Source of the DNA: Pyronema omphalodes
Lineage: Eukaryota > Ascomycota > Pezizomycetes > Pezizales > Pyronemataceae
Assembly: GCA_024516155.1 (NCBI GenBank)
Contig: JAJJXM010000005.1
Span: 930,001 to 994,000 of the forward strand
Length of the DNA stretch: 64,000 nt
Direction: 5' to 3'
Position 1 is the stretch's first letter. Every line of letters starts with the position of its first letter. Below are positions 1 through 13,310 of the stretch, piece by piece. Position numbers and translations under genes: made by a program. Below the pieces are notes generated by a model that was not told the origin of the DNA, did not search any database, and saw nothing but the letters and a program-made list of their open reading frames with translations.

Positions 1-2505
1 CAGAGAGCCGTCTACAGCTACCATAATAAAGTTCCGTCGCCGACACCGAGATTCACGGACTGCAATGGGGACTGCGACGGAAAAACCTGTTTCCTGTTTC
101 GCCTTAACAAAGACGTTAGAATCGTTACTCATTCAACGCGGACAAACTTCTCTTTCAGCTTCTTCAATTACGATCGTCCAGCTCCGTATTTCCAAAACCC
201 ATCAGCGGTCCGTGCAAAAGCGTGGAAGGCAAATGTAAAGCCTGTGCAAAGCCGGTGAAAATTGTTGCTTAGAAACTCTACACTTGTTTGCACTTTTGTT
301 TCACGCTCAGTATACCGACTTTCCATTCTCGAAGTTATGGGCGGGTTAGTTTACTCACAGATGGCAGGTCCAATCATTTCTGGCAGATGGAAGAGAGAAG
401 GAAGGAAATTAGCCGAAACTACGTGTTTAGAGATGTCTCTTACTCAGATTACTCCATCTCCATCTCGGGAACAGTCCGCAAGCTGGATACAACTTGACGT
501 AAAATACAACTAAATGACAACAAGTGACTGAGTGCTTCTCAAAGCTTGAAAATGTCCGAAAAAAAGTCTGTCACATTCTCCGAGCCTGATTTACTATACT
601 TTTTACACATTATTTCAAAATGAGATTCCAATCCAATTTTCACCTGCGTTGAAGTTACATAATCATCTCCATTTCCACCTTCATTCCACTACTATCGCGT
701 CCTTCAAAACTTCCACAGTCCGACAGTTCCGACCAATTCAGCTTCCTCCATACATTACCTAGTACCATAAGTCCGCGCCAAACAAGTTTCATCCACCTCC
801 GGAAACGGCTTTTTGTCGCTCTCGGATACACCAAGTGGAACCAACCCATGTTTTAATCAATTGTGCACTGACCTTTCCACCATTCCATCTTTCCACCATT
901 CCATCTTTTGCACCATTCACCATTCCGGCCCGGCACGGCCCTCATCTCCGACGTAAGTACTCGGGTATGTAGACTGTATACAAAGAGTATAGTATCGTAT
1001 CATACACCACTGTAACCATAACGAATTTTGTTTAGAACGATTGCTTTAGGGCCTTTAAGCGGGTGGTACCAAACAGATGGGGCGATTAACTATTTCCATA
1101 GATCTCGGATTTCACCGCACGGAGCTTCTTTTTTTGTCTATAAAGCGGATGGGGGGTTTCTAGAAGAGTGGAAAGAAAAAAAATTCAACGTGGTCAAAGT
1201 CAAGTTAGAAACGAGTGATATGGATATGATGTTTATGTGTTTCACGAACTTGAGATAAGACGTGATACTATATGCATGCGATATGTGTATCATAAATTGC
1301 GTAGAGTACATACACCTATCTATCTGTATACCAACAATCCACATGAACGAAGTAGATGAAGATGAAGATCAAAACGGTGATGAAAGTTACCTCTCATCAA
1401 CCAATTCGTAGCCCAACCAAGGCCACCGTTCGATCATTTCATTCTCCAGTCCCCATATATACTTCAACCCCATGGCCACCTTTTCCTCTTCTCTGGCCTA
1501 TGATGCTATGGTTCTACATCCATAAACCGATACTAGATATTTATACCTATACCTTTACCTATACCTACCATAAACAAATTCCCCATCGTCTCAAGCTATC
1601 TATCTCAAGCCATTCCATCCATCTCAAGCTATCTGTCGAAACACCATACGTGGCAAACTCTCAGCGTCAAATCCCAAAACCTGACTTCTCAGTTTCAAAG
1701 GCTCAAACAACTTATAGCAAGTGGTACCAAAATAGTGGCTCCTTCATTTCGTGTATGGTGGAACAAGGATATAGTGCATACAGTAGTGAGTGATACTATG
1801 CTACATACCATCCCGATGCGCGGGGAAGGGTAGCGCGAAGGGGTTTCTGAAAATAATTTTTTGGAGATTTGCCAAGAGGGCTCGAAAGAAAAACTTCCAG
1901 AAGGAGAGGGTTCGCAAATTTAACGAGAGGAGGCGAGAGGAGACGAGACATGGACCGGAAGCATGGGGAGCATGGGAAGCATTCCAAGCTCCGAAAATGC
2001 GAAAGTTCAAAACCCTCATTAGGTATGGTGATTACTTATATTAAGCGCTTCAAAATGGGGAGATGAGCATCAGCATCCATGATGCGCCCCACCCAGGCAC
2101 GGGAATGATTCATGGGTATCGCTGTCTTGAAGACTTCTGGAAGCCCGAGAAGCGAAATAAGGTTTTCTTGTGTTTCTTGTGTTGCTTCTGGATTGATGCA
2201 AGCAAGCGAGCGAACAAGCAAACAGACAGGCAAGCGAAGGACCTTTCCACGGTACCGTAGATGATCTTTTACTTCGGAGGTCCACCTTGCTCCACCGGAC
2301 TACTAAATCCTGGAGCCTTGATCAGTGTGCTCCACTTTTCCAACTCCCTAAACCTCCATCTCTCTTCTATGCTCTGAACAATATCCTCCTGATTCACTCT
2401 TATCACGGCATGCTACAGAAGATTACTATGAACTAAAACCAAAATCAATTACCCCTTTCCTATATACCTGAAAATGCAAACAAAACTTTTCTGTATCACT
2501 ACCAC
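1..2505. other. Intergenic region, no supported gene
   Basis: No open frame here resembles a protein family I recognise; the frames present are short and compositionally biased. Visible structure is minor: a short tandem duplication of a TTTCCACCATTCCA-like unit near 873-910 and pyrimidine-rich stretches with repeated TATACC and CTCAAGC words near 1540-1640. The right end (about 2290-2505) is probably the 3' untranslated region of the FES1 gene. The left edge could contain the distal part of a gene outside the window, but nothing shows this. Confidence 0.5.
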
Positions 2506-3340
2506 TTACTGGCTAATGACCTTCACAGCCCTGCCCCTAAGCTGCTCCATCAATCTATCAACACCAGGCATGTCCTCCGCCGACAAACCCTTAATCTGGT
2601 ACTCCTCTGGTAGAAGAGCCATACCCTTATCCAAGCCATCCTGGAAGTTCCTGACGGCAGACGAGAAAGCATAGCAAGCCTTCTTTCTAACAGCGGCATC
2701 ACCGTCCTTCAACAATCTCTCAGTGATAGCCTCAATCCCTCCATGGTTGTAAAGATCCTTCTGGGTCTTTTCATTATTCTGAACCGCGGTACCACAGCAC
2801 CAAAGAGCAAGTTCACGTAGATCTCTATGATCACTCTTGAGCTGAGCCAACAAAGCAGGCCAAAGCTTAAGGTTCTCGATGTTCATAGCGTTATCCAATT
2901 GTTCGACGAGTTGTTCAAAGTTGTCGAACGCGGTCTTCTTGTTCTCGAGGATTTCGGCGGCGGGCATTTGGGTTCCGTCGGCGTTCTTCCAGGCCTCGTC
3001 GGGTGAGGAAATAGCCTCCATGGCCTCGATCATAAGGGTAGCGTCGGACTTTTGGTTCATGAAGAGGTCGGCGAGATCTTTAGGGGTCTTGAGAAGGGTG
3101 GGTTAGCTAATGAATGCTGTCGGTAATTGCTTCATTATCGCTTTCCTGCGATGGTAGCGACACTGATTACAAGAGCTGCAATGGTTGGCAGTCGAGAATT
3201 ATCGGGCGCACAAAAAGACACGACAGGCACGACGAAGATGTACGGGCGGGAGAACTCACAAGCTGAGTCTGCTTATTCCCCTCCTCACCGGGCATAGAGT
3301 TCTCAATTCCCCAAGCGAGGACCTTTCCGAGATTTGCCAT
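2506..3340 (-). CDS. fes1: Hsp70 nucleotide exchange factor Fes1 (HspBP1 family)
   Basis: Two exons, 3340-3260 and 3087-2506, joined in phase 0, give about 220 residues, the usual Fes1 length. Exon 1 encodes the family's N-terminal signature (residues 1-27, containing LAWGIENS) and ends at a GTGAGT donor. The intron ends with a CTAAC branch sequence followed by CTTCTCAAG. Exon 2 carries the armadillo-like repeats, including the conserved stretch LALWCCGTAVQNN and later YAFSSAVRNFQ. Family knowledge: Fes1 is cytosolic, releases ADP from Hsp70 (Ssa type) and helps direct misfolded proteins to degradation. The chosen ATG lies in a good context and supplies the N-terminal motif missing from exon 2 alone. 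The assignment is strong; the intron ends are inferred from consensus and frame. Confidence 0.93.
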
Positions 3341-5586
3341 TTTGTTGTTTGGGTTAGAAAGTTGTTGCTTGTGGTGTGTGGAAGTGGAGGCAATAAATAA
3401 GCTGGTCCTGGTTTACGTAGGCGGAGGGGTGTTGTGTGGAGGGGTAACGGCTGCAGTCGAACTTTCTTTTGGCGACGGCGACGACGTCAGAAGTGGCGAG
3501 AAGCTTGTGGAGCGTGATGGAATGCGCGTTACTGCGCGCGGATCGGCACGTGAGAAATGCATCAGCACAAAATGAAAAAGGCCGTGAAACACATCGAGAA
3601 ACACATCACAGGTAATAAAGCAAACGAAAAATCACTTTTTACATGAGTAAACTCAATTGGAGGATTCTCGGAGAAGTCAATCGTAATATAAGACTGCGTA
3701 AGAATCCCGCTTGCAGCTGCAGTTTACCTGATCAACAAGCCCCGCTGCTGTACCTTCATAACTGTAATACACGCGATCAATATGAGTTTTATATATACGA
3801 TGTGTGCAAGTCTACCGGAGATGAAGATGTATAAACTCCACAATTACCGCCACACTTATACACAGTTTATACACAGTTTATGGACGATTTACATGAAGCT
3901 CACCCACAGTTATAGTCTATGCATACTTTATACACGATTTATACAGAATCAATCATACAGCAGTCATACAAAAAATAGAACAATACACGCATGTATAGAC
4001 TTGCATTCAACTGGAAGTTAGAAACAGACTTTTGAACTGAGATTTGTATGGTTTTTTGTTTTTATACAGATAAAACATCCCCCGGGATCATTGTTTGGAA
4101 CAATATCAAACCCAAATCACAAGTTTAAAATCTAAACCATACGTAATGAAATTTTGAAATTTTTCAAAAATGTTATGTTGTATTAAACTGGCTACGAGGC
4201 CACGACTCTATGTACCAGTCGACAATATTTCTGTGACTCTGCAACCCGTAATCTGTAATCTAATCTGTGGCTAAATACCTAGCTTCAAGCCGTATTTACT
4301 TGCATACACTTCGAATTACGATCTGTCACAATTGGAAATTTAAGAAATGAATTTTGGGGCAAATTATATAGGGTTGCGGAAACTGTTTTGAAAAGGCTGA
4401 TAATAGCTGGTAATTGATAGCAGATGGAAAATGGTGCGAAATGGTGAATAGTGATTTGTGGGAAATGGTGAGAAATGGTGAATAGTGATTTGTGGGAAAT
4501 GGTGGGAAATGGTGCGAAATGGTGAGTGAATACTAAGAAATAGTGAATGGTGAATACTTGTTACAAGTTTCAAGTTTCAAGCTTCAAGTTTTAGTGAACT
4601 TACAGTGTGATAATAATCAGTATCCACCTGTCTATAAGTAATAATAGGTTTGCAGTAAAAAAAACATCAATGATCAATCAGCCTTGCAAGATACAAAATG
4701 CAAAATGCAAGATGTTCTACCGATAATACAGACTACAATGGTCTGATATTCTAAGTGTCTTTGGTATTTATTTAACAAGTCTAAAGTCACGACAGTATTT
4801 CTAGAGGTCCTTAAAATGATAGTATGTATAGTAAAAGATAACTGTTTAAGATTTCCCTACAACCTGGAAGTTGTCATCCATAATATTAGAAGCCACGGGG
4901 AAAATTATCCTAGCTTCATAAAGGCAATTCCACAGAAAGAGTAGATAAAGTATCAGTACATGGGATTGCACTATGATACCCAATCCTTTTATCTTCCAGG
5001 GTTCAAAGAACCGTGAACCAATACTGCGTGCTTAATAAAGTGGCTATGTAATCACATGAATTTCAATGAAGTAATGAAACGACTTATCGGCATTCAGGTG
5101 ACTTATCAAATGGTACGGATGAAGTATGGCATTAATGTGTGGTTGTTAATTTTTCTTATTCTTGCCCAAAACGCATCTCAAAATATATCTATCTCCAAAC
5201 TATCAAAACCTCGCTTGAAAAACGCCTCCAGTTCCGAAATGGGTGACCAAGGCATATATTCGTAAATGTTGATGCTATGACTTTTGAGGACCTGTTTTCA
5301 ACCGGCCAATGGATAATCAGGATAAATATGCTTATAAAATCTCTCATCATAAAGTTCTTTCGAGTTGCTAGTGGTTAGATATTAGCCATCATACGAAGAG
5401 CAAAAAAACAGAATCCACTTTTCATTAAACCATTCTACTCATAAAAAAGCGCTATCGACATAAAATCCATTAATCTAACCAATCCACATGCATTGTTATC
5501 TATCATTCCATATTCCCTTTGATCTTCGGGAATTGATATCTCCTCTACCCTTCTCGTCTTTCTCTCTCTTCCCTCTTTTCCCTCAT
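3341..5586. other. Intergenic region with degenerate short repeats
   Basis: No gene is supported. The first few hundred bases are the FES1 promoter and 5' leader. An AT-rich zone at about 3840-3960 repeats TTTATACAC-like words. At about 4428-4560 a degenerate array repeats GAAATGGTGAATAGTGATT-type units. The right end, rich in TCTC/CCTC from about 5520, lies just downstream of the LAA1 stop codon and is probably its 3' untranslated region. Confidence 0.5.
4428..4560. repeat. Degenerate tandem repeat, GAAATGGTG-based
   Basis: A core word GAAATGGTG recurs about seven times; a longer unit combining it with AATAGTGATTTGTGG occurs twice almost unchanged. The array is noncoding and has no recognisable termini of a transposable element. 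Confidence 0.7.
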
Positions 5587-8500
5587 CTAAAAAGTCATTT
5601 TCAACTCAATCCTCTTTCCTCCCTTCTCTTCTTCTCTAACTTCCTGTTTAACATTACTTCTCAACACCTCCTCCATCCAAGATCTTCTATCGACATCCAG
5701 ACCCGCTACCACAGTTCTAAACGCACTTCCATCAATCTGCGCCAACTCCAATAGTCTAGCGGCCATCTCCCTTCCAGCTGTCTGCTCCACCCTCGCTCTC
5801 TCCAACATCATCGGTACCAACAACGTCATAGCCGTAACCGCCTGCTCAGTTGTCAAAGTCCTTACAAACGCCGTTAGTACGCCCACAACAGTACTTTTCG
5901 CCGTAGCCACAGCCGGAACATTAACCGGTTCGATATCCTCAGGAGTTTTTGCGGCCACGAAAACCACAAGTCTCGGAAGAAGGATACGAATAACCTCATG
6001 ATCTGCTTCTCGTTTTCCTTCTCTTAATAATAAACTTCTAACACATTGTCCGGCTACTAAACTAGTCGCTTGATCGCTGAGACATTCTACTACGGTGTTA
6101 CATAAGGCAGGGATCTGAGAGTCGTTGCAGGGGAGGAGATTCTGGCCGCTGGTAAGGACGATGGTGGCTGCGAGGAGGGTGTTTTTGACGATTGGAAGAC
6201 CGGATTCTCCGCGGAGACGTGCATGGTCTAGGATTCGCATAATGGAGGAGAGGGTAGACCGGCATTGCATTATTACAAGGTCGGTGTCGGTGCTGGTTGA
6301 AGTGGTGATGATGGTAATGAAGCGTTTAAATGTTGGTAGAGCGCGGGGAACTACGAGGGGAGCGCAGGTAGTTGTACCGAAGATAGCTGTGATTGTTAGC
6401 TCACTGAATTCATGGATGCTCTTATTGCATACTGGGGGAGGCTTACTTGTAAACACATGTAAGATAGAGGCGTATAGATCCATCCTAATAACAGCAGGAA
6501 AGACCTCTGCAGCATCCACCAAAGCATCAAGTGAAATCTTAATCAAGTTCACGGCATCCTCTGATAACTGGCTTCGAACCATTGTTTTCGGGTCCACCAA
6601 GTTAGGAAGGATATTAGCTAGTACCAATACTATCAACCTAGTGAGTTCGAAAAGCTGGTCGATTTCCTCTGTTAACCCTTCTCCAGTTTTTGCATCCTTA
6701 AGATCCTTCTTGCGAGCTGCTGGGTGCTCTACACAAAGGCCTCGAGCAATGTCAACAATAGCGGCCTGCACCGGAAGACCTTCTGTCAACGCCAGGCGAT
6801 CTAGAAGGTCAGTGGTTTCGGCGAAAATTTGCTCCTGGTAAATGGCATGGCCGCAAACAGAGGGATGTAGAATCTTCTTCAGTGCCAGTAGAATCTCCAG
6901 AGTTTGCTCCTTAGTAGCCAAGCCATCAACTCCCTGCCGTCCAACTAGAGCCTCGAAGGCAATTCCAAATAACACGAAGAAGAAAGCTACAGGCTCGTCG
7001 CGGTAGTTGATATCATCCTTCGGGGGCGGTGAGTTAGAACCAGGCCCCGGAGTGGTAGATTTCCCATCCAAAGCATCGAAGACAAATTTGGAGTCTTGTT
7101 CAATCAAGCTTGCGATTGCGTCTACAAGCTTGAGCCAGGAATCTTGGTAGAAGCCTAGCAATGTCTCTCTATTAAGAGCGGCGTAGATAGTTTCAATGCT
7201 ACCACCGATGGCGGAGGAACCGGCAGAACCGGCGTTGATGTCGGGTTCAAAGCGGAGACGGGCAAACTCTCGGAGAGAAGACAGCCACATAGGAACCAAG
7301 GTAACGATATGGGGCTTGACAACATCTACGAGATAAGACTGTTCGCGGCTAGCAACTTGGAGTTCAGCCCATGCGCGGAGAACGGCCATTTTAACCATAA
7401 CTTGTGCATTGGAAGAGAGGCCTTGCAAGTCTCCGATGGAGGGATTTTCGGCATCCGCTGCAGCATCATCGTCAGTATAATTATTCGATAACTTGAATGA
7501 AGGAGGATGTTACTGGAAAAGTTCTCAAGAGCTGTAGTGACCAGCTTCAAAATACGACCCATACGGTCGATATCTTTCACAATACCAGTAGCAATGAAAG
7601 CAGAGCCGACATTCACCGCTTGTGTAGCCAACTCAGGACTTGAATCAGCAGCAAACGCCGGTGTTAAAGCGGATCCAATCTGTGCCTGATACTGTTCCAA
7701 TAGCGGAGCATCTGGGAAATCCGGGTCGGCAGTGTTACCAAACATCTTCAATAACTGATCAATAATTCTTAGTCCCCCAAGGCGAAGCTCCACAACATTC
7801 GCAGTGGACGCTGAGAAGGCCATCTTAATAACATCTCCAATCTTTTCCACAAGCTTCTGTTCCAAAGGCGATTCAGGAGTCTTGGCAATCTCTTGCCCAC
7901 ACAACGAAAGCAGCTCTCCGAGCAAGTTGATGGCGAATGTCCGAACCTGCCATCTCAGTGGCTCCTGTCCAGTTGGTTTCGACTCAGACTCCCCGCCAGC
8001 CATACCTGCTACCTCCTCGTCGTTGAGATCAGTCGTAGTACCGCTCGGCTTAGCAACCTCCTGTTGGATAACACCTCCTTTTCTCTCCACCGTTTTCGTC
8101 ATCACCATCTGACAGCGATCGATCCATTCCGCCGGTTGTGAAACACCCGTTTGTCCCATCCAGTTCCTGATGATGTTCCTGATTCCTTCATGGGTGGGAT
8201 TCTCATCTAGCGTCTTCCACAGCGCTTCCTCGAGTCCAGGGTCGGCAGTTCGCAAGATGCGTTCAGCGTGGACTTTGAGAAGTTGGTAAAGTCCGTCGAC
8301 CGCAACATTTCGCATCTCTCCATGATCGGATTCTAAGCCGGAGTGAAGGCGCTTAACGTAGCGGGCAATGTCTACATGTCCGGCAGCAAACATCGAAAAA
8401 TGTTCATAACACCGGAGCGCTTCCATGATAGTGATGTAGTCACCCTCTTTCAAGAACTGATCAACCATCGTGAGGATAAGTTCGCGGACCTTGCTGAGCT

Positions 8501-11500
8501 CCTGAAGCTCCGGGCCAAGTACTCCAATCAGTGAGTCGATACAACGGATGAGAATAGCCATAGTAGGAAGCTCAAGCTCAAGGTTGGAGGTTGCAAGAGC
8601 GGCTATTTCGGGGTTATGAGATTCCGCAACATAAAGCTGGGAGAGCATTCCCATAGTGCTGGTGACATAGCCGGAGAATGTCAAACCAGCAGAATCGATA
8701 GTTCTAGACAATCCTTCCAACGCCCAAAAGTGAACAATGGGATGTTTATCGTTACTTAACGAGATTAGGATCTTAACAATAGTATTAAGATGCAAGCCCG
8801 CGGCCATACCACCGACATGAGAATGGATACAACCCAGAGTAACCGCGGATCCAGCACGAGCACTGGGATCATTATTATTAACCACTGTATCGTAAAGCCA
8901 CTGGATCATATTTCCAGTGAAGTTCTTTCCACCGAGACTGCAGAGAAGTCCAATAGCCTCTTGGGCGATGTTGCGAATGAAGGGATCAGGGAGGATGACA
9001 AAGCCTTGTAGCATCTCAGAGATAATCTTGAGAACACTGGGGGAAGCCATGTTGGCGCCCGGAAATTCGTTGGAAACTGTCAGCTTGATAGCACCGAGCA
9101 AAGCAACGGCAACATTGACGGTCATGGCGGCTTTTCGGCCAGGATCCCGCTGGAGACTGTTGGATGCTAGGAAGGTGGCGATTTGCTCGAGGATACTTTC
9201 TTGGATCTTGGGAGTTTGCATAGGCAAAAGAGCTGTAAATAGGTCGATTGCCGAGTTTACGACCGCAGTGGCAGGAGGGGCGGAGAAAGCATCGTCCAAT
9301 TGAAGGTCTGAGAGGTAGAGATTCACAGAATCGTACTCAATGGACCCTAAAACTGGAGTGTGTAAAGTACCTTCGATCTTTGCCTCAGGACTGTCACGAG
9401 TCATCCAGTGCTTTATAGTCTTCTTGCTCCCTCTACCTTCGAAAGCAAATGCATCCACATCATAACCCTTTACACAAGAAGCAACGCCATAAGCGTAGTT
9501 ATCACCAATCTCCCATAAGCTTTCGAAATTTCCAGCGGAGCTGGCAATGGCAGTGCTGAGAGAGGATGGTGTGTATTTCTCTGGATCAGCAAACCAGGTA
9601 ACAGCAAAGGTCAACAGGTTTGCTTGGATAGCGTCGGTGTGTGATAGCTTGACCAATTTGACATAACACTGCAGCACACGTCTTCGAACCATGAGATCGT
9701 AGTCCAGTAGCTGCAATGAAGGGTGGAGAAGTTGTGTTAAATCATCTGTTGTCTTTTTTGTGGGAAGACCATTCAAGAATAGAGCAGAGTTTTGCAACAT
9801 CGCCGCAATTCGTTTGGAAACATCAGTCGTCAAAAGGCGGTGGTTGAACTCCAAGAAGGAAAGAATAGATCCCAAAGCACACTCTCTGACATGAGCAAGG
9901 AACGCAAGCTCAAGCAATGACCGCTCAGTTGTCGAATCCTTCGCCAATGGTTTCGGTAGTGCATTCTTCCACAACAATAGCAGCTGAGAAAGATGAATCT
10001 TGACAAAATTGGGACCCAACGACATCAAACCACCAATAATAATCCAAGCAACCTGGATTTGAGTGCTAGATATCCGAAGCTCATACTCTCCGCTTGACTT
10101 CAACAAGTTAGTCGCCATAGAGAGAATGCGGGATGTGACATCGACAGATGCGTACAACGGCTGGACTGGAGCCGTGCTCATTGCTGCAGCAAGACCGTTG
10201 GCATAACCAATGCACCGGCGCATCGTCTCAGTTGACAAAGGACGACGAGTGGTCAATTGGGTCAATTCACGGTTGACATTGTTCATGCAGATGGTCAGAA
10301 TTGGGAGGAGCTGCGAAGGTACAGCTACAACAAATGCTCGCAGACACCAACTGGTGGAAACCTGGACCGAATAGTTTGGATGCTGAAGAACCTGCAAAAG
10401 TCCATCTCTAACAGGGTCCTGTATGCTCTGAACCGCAGATCCAAGAGCTTTAATCAATGCTGATAGGGTATGCAGAGCTCCAATGAGAGTATCCTTATCG
10501 GGTTCCGGCTTCTCCTTCATGACTTGTGGGTAGTCTTTAATGATGTTGTTGACAAGAGTGCGAGCAGCGTTCAACTGTCCAGTCTCCCCGAGAAGTCTCT
10601 GGCCAATTACCTCCTCCAGTATTATTCTCACATATTTCCTGGTCGTCAAAAGGCGAAACCGGTTGCTGGTAATTCCCGGAGCCGCAAGAAGTTGTCCAAG
10701 TAGATGTTGTGAAATGATAGGGTAGTTAGACTCTACAATAGTCGAACCAAGACGCATCATAATTTCCACATACGTCTGCGCAAGACCCGCACGCACCTTT
10801 GCCGGTGTCGTAGTTTTTGTGTAGTTTGTAGACAGCTGCCGTAAGATATCATCCAAAGACAAAACCATCCTTACCACCGCTTTCTTTCCACCGATAGGAG
10901 ACATAGGTCTTTCCGTCGATATCCTTTCGTCATCCTCGATAGCTACCGACGCCCGTCTTATTGGCTTTTTAGCCTTTTTAAGGTTTTTATTCACCAGCAT
11001 TTCAGGGTCCGTGGTGTATGCTTGTACAAGGGCCGATGCCAGGCATGATGCTGCGGCATGTCGTACATGGGATGAGGAAGATTCAAATGCTTTCAAGATG
11101 CATGTTTGTAGTTTCTCGTAATCTGTCAGAGATGAAAAGAACGGCGTTCTCAGGACCATATATTCGAGACACTACAAAAACCATATTCATTAGACCAATT
11201 ACGTAAACAAAATCAGCAAACAAATAGAGAATTTTGTCTACCTGTAGAGCAGATGCCTGGACAATTGCAGACTTGTCACCAGCAGCAGCATTCCGTGCGG
11301 CCTTCCAGATATCCCTAGCTGTAGACTCATCCGCCTTTCCAGCAACTAAGATGTAGATTTTTCCCATGGACTTGAAAAGAGAGCCCCGTAATCCACAGTT
11401 GTTGCTTGCATTCTTCAGTAGCTTGAGTAGAGAGCTAGACGCGAATGTAGCCAACGCGATCGCACTGTCTCCCGCAACCTCGAGCACCTCCCCCAAGCAG

Positions 11501-11868
11501 TGTACTGCAGCATGCTTGTTCCTGACGTCTTTATCTTTTCCAGCATTGATGACATTAAGTAGTTCGTTAATCGTATCGTACAGTAGCTTCCGATCGCCTT
11601 TCGCAAAGACCCCCGCGAAGCACCGACCCGCAACATTTCGTATTAGTCTAGTTGGAGCTGGCGCGGTAAGTTGGACAACGCGGAGAAGCTCCCTCTGAAG
11701 GAATAATTGGTATGCAGAGGCACCATCGGCGTCTAAGCGGTCGACAAGGCGCTCGAGAGTGCTAAGGAAGTTCAGGACATAGAGCTGCTGCTGAGGTTCT
11801 TCGGCGATAGCGGCGAGTTTTATGAGGTCCAGTTGCACGGCCTCGGGCGCGATTTCAGCCGCCATCAT
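5587..11868 (-). CDS. laa1: HEAT-repeat protein LAA1/HEATR5, AP-1 clathrin adaptor accessory factor
   Basis: Four exons are proposed: 11868-11242, 11171-7514, 7457-6447 and 6386-5587, giving about 2,031 residues; budding yeast Laa1 is of closely similar size. Donors and acceptors are canonical, for example GTAGAC to TTTTTGTAG for intron 1 and GTAACA to GCTGCAG, with an ACTGAC branch, for intron 2. The protein is almost wholly alpha-helical HEAT repeats with no catalytic motif. The N terminus (LYVLNFLSTLERLV, RNVAGRCFAGVFAKGDR) and the middle (GSAVTLGCIHSHVGGMAAG) are typical of the HEATR5/LAA1 family. Family knowledge: Laa1 binds the gamma ear of AP-1 and helps retrieve proteins at the trans-Golgi and endosome. 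Intron 3 (60 nt) has no in-frame stop, so it could be retained. It is divergent from TACO1, with 524 bp between the start codons. Confidence 0.92.
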
Positions 11869-12392
11869 AGCGAAGGTAGATGAGTATTAAAGACTATTGT
11901 AAAGATTCGTAGACAACACGTAACGGGGGATGAACGGCGGGTGTGGAGCGTCGGGGGAGGAGGTGATCGAAGGTGCTGCGCCAAGACGGATGCTGAGGAG
12001 CTCGAAACAGAAGTAAGGGCAAGGCGATGAGCTGGGGGGGGGGGGGGGCGGGTGAGTTAGACATTCAGACGCAGACGGTTTGGGACAGGCGTTGATCGGT
12101 GCACGTTTTTGCATTTCAATGACGACATTTGGTGTATTGGAATTGGAGAAATTATTCCTATGATGACTATGAAGAATAGGAAATGGAAACTCAATTGACA
12201 GTTGGCGAAGTGTAATTGTTTTATCCAATGCTATATCGAACGGGATTTTCCGTGTTATGCCGAATCTCTCACGGGCGGGGACTAGCAAACATTTGGTTTC
12301 AACCGGGAACAAAGGATCTCTGAAGAACCAGCCGTCCGCCTCTACAGCAGCAGCAGAAGCAGCAGCCGGCCTTCAACACATCCGCCGTCACA
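11869..12392. promoter_or_regulatory. Divergent intergenic spacer between LAA1 and TACO1
   Basis: This 524-bp spacer must hold the promoters of both divergently transcribed genes. It contains a run of about 16 G near 12031-12047. Trinucleotide CAG repeats at about 12344-12366 lie just upstream of the TACO1 start, probably in its 5' leader. I see no TATA element that I would defend. Confidence 0.55.
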
Positions 12393-13310
12393 ATGCAGTC
12401 CTTTCGTGCATTCCAGTGCCTCTGTCGCACCCAGCCTCTCCGCTCCATCGTCTCTACCGCCCGCGCTCCTGCCCGAAACTTCACCACCACCCCTCCATCC
12501 GCATCCGGTCACTCGAGATGGTCGAAGATCAAACACGACAAAGGAAAGGCCGATGCCCGTCGCGGTGCCAGTTTTTCAAAATTGAGTCAGGAAGTTACCA
12601 ATGCGTGTAAAGAAGGTGGAAACGACAGTAGCAACCTCCGTTTGAACGCTGCTATTGCTGCTGCGAAAAAGGGTTAGTATTGTGAGAACACCCTCTATTA
12701 CCGTCTTTTCTCTTCCGTACTGACCAGAATAGCTGGTATGCCAAAGGATAGAATCAACACTGCTATTCAGCGTGGACTCGGAAAGTCTGCTAGTGGTGTA
12801 GCCTTGGAGCCGGTTTTGGTCGAGGGAATGGGTCCTGGAAACGTCGCACTCGTTATCGACGCCCTTACCGACAGCAAACTTCGCGCTCTACAGGACATCA
12901 AATACATTCTCAACAAATATCATGGCCAGAGCACTCCCTCTGGATACCTCTTTACTCGCAAGGGAGTACTACATATCCCCGCTGGATCTGGCGGGTATGA
13001 GTTCGACAGTATACTAGAGACTGCGTTGGAAATTGAGGGAACCGAAGATGTTGAAGAGGGTATGTCCGACGAGGGAACCCCCGAATTTATTATCACGACC
13101 GACCCGTCCAAGGTTGGAAATGTAGCTGCTGAATTGCGCAACACAATGCCCGGACTCCAGCTATCTGGATATGGAATGGAATGGGTTCCCAACGAGGACA
13201 CCATGGTTGAGGTGCCACCGGGTGACAAGTCTGAGGGACTGTTGCAGGAGTTGATTGAAAAATTGGAGGAGTCGCCGGAGGTTGTGTCTGTCTACACCAA
13301 CGCAAAATAA
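12393..13310 (+). CDS. TACO1: Mitochondrial YebC/TACO1-family translational activator
   Basis: Exons 12393-12672 and 12733-13310 encode about 285 residues. The intron has a GTTAGT donor and an acceptor after TGACCAGAATAG; joining them makes KKAGMPKDR, the conserved YebC segment. Residues 1-38 are rich in Arg, Ser and Ala without acids, as expected for a mitochondrial presequence. The mature part begins with the YebC signature GHSRWSKIKHDKGKAD. Family knowledge: bacterial YebC and mitochondrial TACO1 bind ribosomes and ease translation of difficult tracts; human TACO1 is needed for COX1 synthesis and the yeast homologue is Dpc29. Length and order match the three-domain YebC fold. The start is the first ATG giving a presequence. 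Confidence 0.94.

Noticed and set aside
1356..1793. 145-codon plus-strand frame near the left edge
   Set aside because: Composition is Pro/Ser/Thr/Tyr-rich and follows local repeated words; no homology, no intron structure and no conserved motif is visible.
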